A stretch of DNA of 64,000 bases from Phaeobacter sp. G2 (GTDB lineage: Bacteria > Pseudomonadota > Alphaproteobacteria > Rhodobacterales > Rhodobacteraceae), in NCBI GenBank assembly GCA_025163595.1, contig CP104100.1, positions 124,001 through 188,000 of the forward strand, written 5' to 3'. Positions 63,700 through 64,000 of the stretch are shown here, in pieces (position 1 is the first letter of the stretch; every line of letters begins with the position of its first letter). The notes below the pieces were generated by a model. That model made no database searches. It worked only from the letters and a program-made list of their open reading frames with translations, and was not told the origin of the DNA. Both the position numbers and the translations under genes were made by a program.

Positions 63700-64000
63700 C
63701 TACAGCACGTAGCGACTGAGGTCGCTTTTGCTGGCCAGCTCGCCCAGGTGTTTGCTGACAAAGCTGGCATTGACGATGATCTTTTCGCCGCCCTGCTCCG
63801 GGGCATTAAAAGACAGATCCTCAAACACCCGTTCAATCACCGTATACAGACGACGCGCGCCGATGTTTTCCACAGAATGGTTTACCTCGGCTGCGATCTT
63901 GGCCAGCGCAGAAATGCCATCTTCGGTAAAGGTTACCTCGACATCTTCGGTTTTCATCAGCGCAGTATATTGCAGGGTGAGCGCATTGTCGGTTTCGGTC
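63700..64000 (-). CDS. hslU: ATP-dependent protease ATPase subunit HslU (3' end only)
   Basis: The frame is open at the right edge of the window and ends with TAG at 63700-63702. About 100 codons are visible: [15 protein letters not shown], then [35 protein letters not shown] and a tail LSRYVL. This is the C-terminal domain of HslU, whose last residues dock into HslV. An ATG inside (63957) is not the true start. Confidence 0.9.
   Translation of the reverse strand, partial: TETDNALTLQYTALMKTEDVEVTFTEDGISALAKIAAEVNHSVENIGARRLYTVIERVFEDLSFNAPEQGGEKIIVNASFVSKHLGELASKSDLSRYVL

Overview
The window is a GC-rich chromosomal segment of a marine Roseobacter-group alphaproteobacterium (Rhodobacteraceae, most like Phaeobacter, Ruegeria or Leisingera). 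The grounds are the protein sequences themselves, the family-typical gene orders (rimP-nusA-ylxR-infB; mnmE-mnmG-rsmG-parA-parB; maf-aroE-coaE-dnaQ; hrcA-grpE beside rph-rdgB-hemW), a NavBac sodium channel and alphaproteobacterial regulatory motifs. No tRNA, rRNA, CRISPR array, transposase, integrase or phage gene was seen. This is core chromosome, not an island.

Layout. 1-4.6 kb: rimP-nusA-ylxR-infB operon on the minus strand (infB runs off the left edge), behind a promoter and an attenuator-like hairpin. 4.6-7.3 kb: solitary binding protein, proline iminopeptidase and, divergently, ubiG with an apparent one-base frameshift. 7.3-7.67 kb: a hairpin-rich gap that may encode a small RNA. 7.67-12.1 kb: comF-grxC-nitrilase-marR operon, an NDUFAF5-like protein without SAM motif I, and hemH. 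12.2-15.2 kb: a 1002-residue kinase / M23 / class III aminotransferase fusion. 15.3-19.7 kb: envelope proteins (two L,D-transpeptidase-fold proteins, a CAP lipoprotein), a voltage-gated Na+ channel and a 23S rRNA methyltransferase-like protein. 19.8-27 kb: paired ABC exporters, CCA-adding enzyme, two Nudix hydrolases and Hsp33. 27.3-29 kb: a receiver-PP2C phosphatase divergent from an Hpt protein. 29-39.5 kb: amino-acid and carbon metabolism (ilvA, argG, class IV aminotransferase, rbsK, maeB), msrA and small proteins. 39.8-48.2 kb: an unusual flagellin, mutS, grpE-hrcA, rph-rdgB-hemW. 48.2-59.4 kb: the replication-origin neighbourhood. 59.5-64 kb: fxsA, Tim44-like protein, mltA, Smr protein, a lipoprotein hydrolase and the 3' end of hslU.

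The origin region is the best-organised part. Between hemJ and maf (about 55.67-56.05 kb) lies an AT-rich gene-free stretch with several near-consensus DnaA boxes, a TTAA-N7-TTAA CtrA-type site and two GANTC methylation sites. Genes on either side point away from it. Two perfect parS sites lie 3-6 kb away, inside the first codons of mnmG and rsmG, close to parA and parB.

The window is mostly housekeeping. The things most worth a second look are the triple-domain fusion, the motif-I-less methyltransferase homologue, the ubiG frameshift, the structured RNA-like gap after ubiG, the nusA-operon leader, the origin with its CtrA/CcrM signals, a short repeat found in three convergent gaps, and an inverted pair of REP-like palindromes.
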